Source of the DNA: an uncultured Nioella sp.
GTDB lineage: Bacteria; Pseudomonadota; Alphaproteobacteria; Rhodobacterales; Rhodobacteraceae
Assembly: GCA_947495575.1 (NCBI GenBank)
Contig: CANLZL010000001.1
Coordinates: 744,001 to 808,000 of the forward strand
Length of the DNA: 64,000 nucleotides
Reading direction: 5' to 3'
The position numbers and the translations under genes are program-made. The notes beneath the pieces were generated by a model that saw only the letters and a program-made list of their open reading frames with translations, was not told the origin of the DNA and did no database searches. Of this stretch, positions 62,559 to 64,000 are shown piece after piece. How positions within the stretch are numbered: the first letter of the stretch is position 1; each line of letters starts with the position of its first letter.

Positions 62559-64000
62559 TCAGCGAAAGTACTGCGCCCAGGCGAGGTTTGCATCAGCGGT
62601 TGCCGTGTCCAGAGCTTCCTCCCATGCCTCAAACTCGCTGTCTGCCGCCCGATCGGCCATCCGGTCGACCTCATCCAGAATGTTTCGCGCCGCAGTGTCC
62701 CCCAAGGCCAGAGCCAACGTCGCAAGGGAATAGGCGCGGGCATAGTTGCGTGTCGAATCCAGCCCCACCAAATGGCCGAAGGCCAAATCGCGTAAGGCCC
62801 GGGCGGTTTCCGTTCCGTCCAGTTCTGCTGACATGGCGACTGCGGCCTGGGCCCGCAAAACGGCGCGGTCGGGCAAGTCTCGTTCCAAACGATCCAGCTG
62901 GGCAAACGCGCCCCGGTCTCCGGCTGCGGCTGCGTTCAACGCGATGCGGTAAGCGGTTCGCGGGTCAAGCAGGTCAAGCGTGTCCAATGCCAGGGCGATG
63001 GCCTCGTCACTGCCGGCCTCAAGCAATGGTGTCAGCAGGTCCAGCGCCAGCGCCTCGTCTCTTGGGGCGCCGATACCTGTCAGGAAAACCTCGGCATAGC
63101 GAAGCTGATCTGGTTCCGAAAATGCAACTTCGGCACCGTCCAGCCACGCCGAAATCACGGCAATATCCTCTGCGGTCAATTGGGTCGACAGGCTTGGGTC
63201 ACCATAGACAAATTGTGGCTGCATGGTTTGCGCAAAGACAGGGAAATCCTCGAATTGGTCAAACAGGTCTTCGCTCAACGGGATTGGAGCATCCGGTTCA
63301 AAATTGACGACAAGGCGACCCGGATCATTGGCATAGGCGGACAAGGCCGCCGCAATTTGGTCAATTGTGGCCTCTGCTTCGGTCAGGTCCGTTGTCGGCG
63401 CAAGCGCGGCTTCCTCGCCCTTGTCGTCATTTGCCGGGGATGGTGGAGTGGCATCAGGTAGAAGTTCCGCCCGCATCATTGCGGCCAGTGCATCCTGGTT
63501 CATCAATTGCGGCGGCATCATTGACGATATGGCTGTCCAAAGCCCATCATCTACGAGCTCCAATTCGCCGAATGCAAATTCGGCAATCGGCTCTTCCCGA
63601 TCCGCATCGAACGCCAGATAGGACAGGTCAACCAAACCGCGAATTTCTGCAATGCCGGGCGCGTCCGCGTAATATTCCGCCTGCGCGCTGCCACTGGCAA
63701 CCCAGTAGGACAAATCCGCACCGGCGCGATCCAGAACAAGGCTGGGCATGTTCAGCGCATCAAGCATATCGGTGACATCCGGATCCAGGCAGGATCGCGC
63801 TGCTTCTATTCCGATCAGGTCCAATTGAAATCCCGCCTCCTCGATCTGGTCGAGCGGCGGGGTTTGGATAACAGCACGATCAATAGAGATTTCACAGGCG
63901 GGGCCGAACCGATCACGCTCAGCTATATGCAGCCCAGTGATGATCCAGCGGCCTTCAAGTGGGCGCACATCCATATGGGTATAGGTGACATCTGCAAAGC
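62559..64000 (-). CDS. C-terminal part of a protein of unknown function with helical repeats (5' end beyond window)
   Basis: At least 480 residues; the frame stays open to base 64000 without a stop (upstream codons read FADVTYTH), so the true start lies to the right. The first half is beta-rich and acidic (LEGRWIITGLHIAE, IRGLVDLSYLAFDAD). The second half (about the last 180 residues) is helical with Sel1/TPR-like spacing (ALALDLLTPLLEAGSDEAIAL, YARAYSLATLALALGD). It is probably exported, but the signal peptide is not visible. No function is recognised. Confidence 0.65.
   Translation of the reverse strand, partial: FADVTYTHMDVRPLEGRWIITGLHIAERDRFGPACEISIDRAVIQTPPLDQIEEAGFQLDLIGIEAARSCLDPDVTDMLDALNMPSLVLDRAGADLSYWVASGSAQAEYYADAPGIAEIRGLVDLSYLAFDADREEPIAEFAFGELELVDDGLWTAISSMMPPQLMNQDALAAMMRAELLPDATPPSPANDDKGEEAALAPTTDLTEAEATIDQIAAALSAYANDPGRLVVNFEPDAPIPLSEDLFDQFEDFPVFAQTMQPQFVYGDPSLSTQLTAEDIAVISAWLDGAEVAFSEPDQLRYAEVFLTGIGAPRDEALALDLLTPLLEAGSDEAIALALDTLDLLDPRTAYRIALNAAAAGDRGAFAQLDRLERDLPDRAVLRAQAAVAMSAELDGTETARALRDLAFGHLVGLDSTRNYARAYSLATLALALGDTAARNILDEVDRMADRAADSEFEAWEEALDTATADANLAWAQYFR

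Overview
The window looks like a chromosomal segment of a marine alphaproteobacterium of the order Rhodobacterales (Roseobacter group). The grounds are moderate to high GC, a complete gene transfer agent (GTA) structural cluster of the Rhodobacter type placed before cysE, an E1-alpha / lipoyl-E1-beta / DUF5076-like / E2 pyruvate dehydrogenase operon, a single-cysteine DksA, and the order dgt - argS - SPOR protein - nagZ - scpA - scpB. All identifications come from reading motifs and family resemblance; no database search was possible.

Layout. 1-5.4 kb: edge-truncated MoxR-type ATPase, dksA, a flavin monooxygenase, xthA, a tiny secreted protein, a secreted protein of unknown function and an A-type Fe-S carrier. 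5.5-12.6 kb: dgt, a small secreted protein, argS, a SPOR-domain protein, nagZ, scpA and scpB. 12.6-20.3 kb: small or secreted hypotheticals, the glnBA nitrogen pair, a tandemly duplicated NAD(P)HX-repair locus whose first copy is degenerate, and two Hint-domain genes. 20.5-23.1 kb: tRNA-Leu(UAG), a leucine-rich-repeat lipoprotein and trigger factor.

23.4-28.9 kb is the most unusual part. Six consecutive same-strand genes encode exported proteins built from nine copies of one ~130-residue domain with four conserved cysteines, an Asp-rich loop (DDDSNGNL type) and a closing GRVDVWVGTY-type strand. In all six the mature protein begins with Cys21-Pro22. Copies differ in domain number (2, 3, 1, 1, 1, 1) and in linkers (PQ-rich, or a long Pro-Ala tail). 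Several copies have their own terminators. Two share a palindromic promoter element, AGTGT-N7-ACACT in its fullest form, that recurs before the tiny secreted ORF at 3.5 kb.

29-38.2 kb is housekeeping: rpsF-rpsR-rplI, a Flp-pilin-like protein with a Gly-Asn repeat tail, a YjbR-like protein, the fatty-acid synthesis run fabD-fabG-acpP-fabF, mltG, and a PilZ protein on the opposite strand. 38.5-53.8 kb is an apparently intact GTA cluster: terminase, portal, protease, capsid, connectors, tail tube, tape measure, baseplate hub, cell-wall peptidase, a large tail-tip protein and a DUF2793 tail-fibre protein. The tail-tip protein carries a ~195-residue insertion that looks like a carbohydrate-binding beta-sandwich, and a large hairpin follows the capsid gene. 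53.9-64 kb: cysE and cysK (cysteine synthesis), then on the minus strand the pyruvate dehydrogenase operon, a glycosyltransferase-like protein, an FtsB-like divisome protein, class I fructose-bisphosphate aldolase, and an edge-truncated protein of unknown function.
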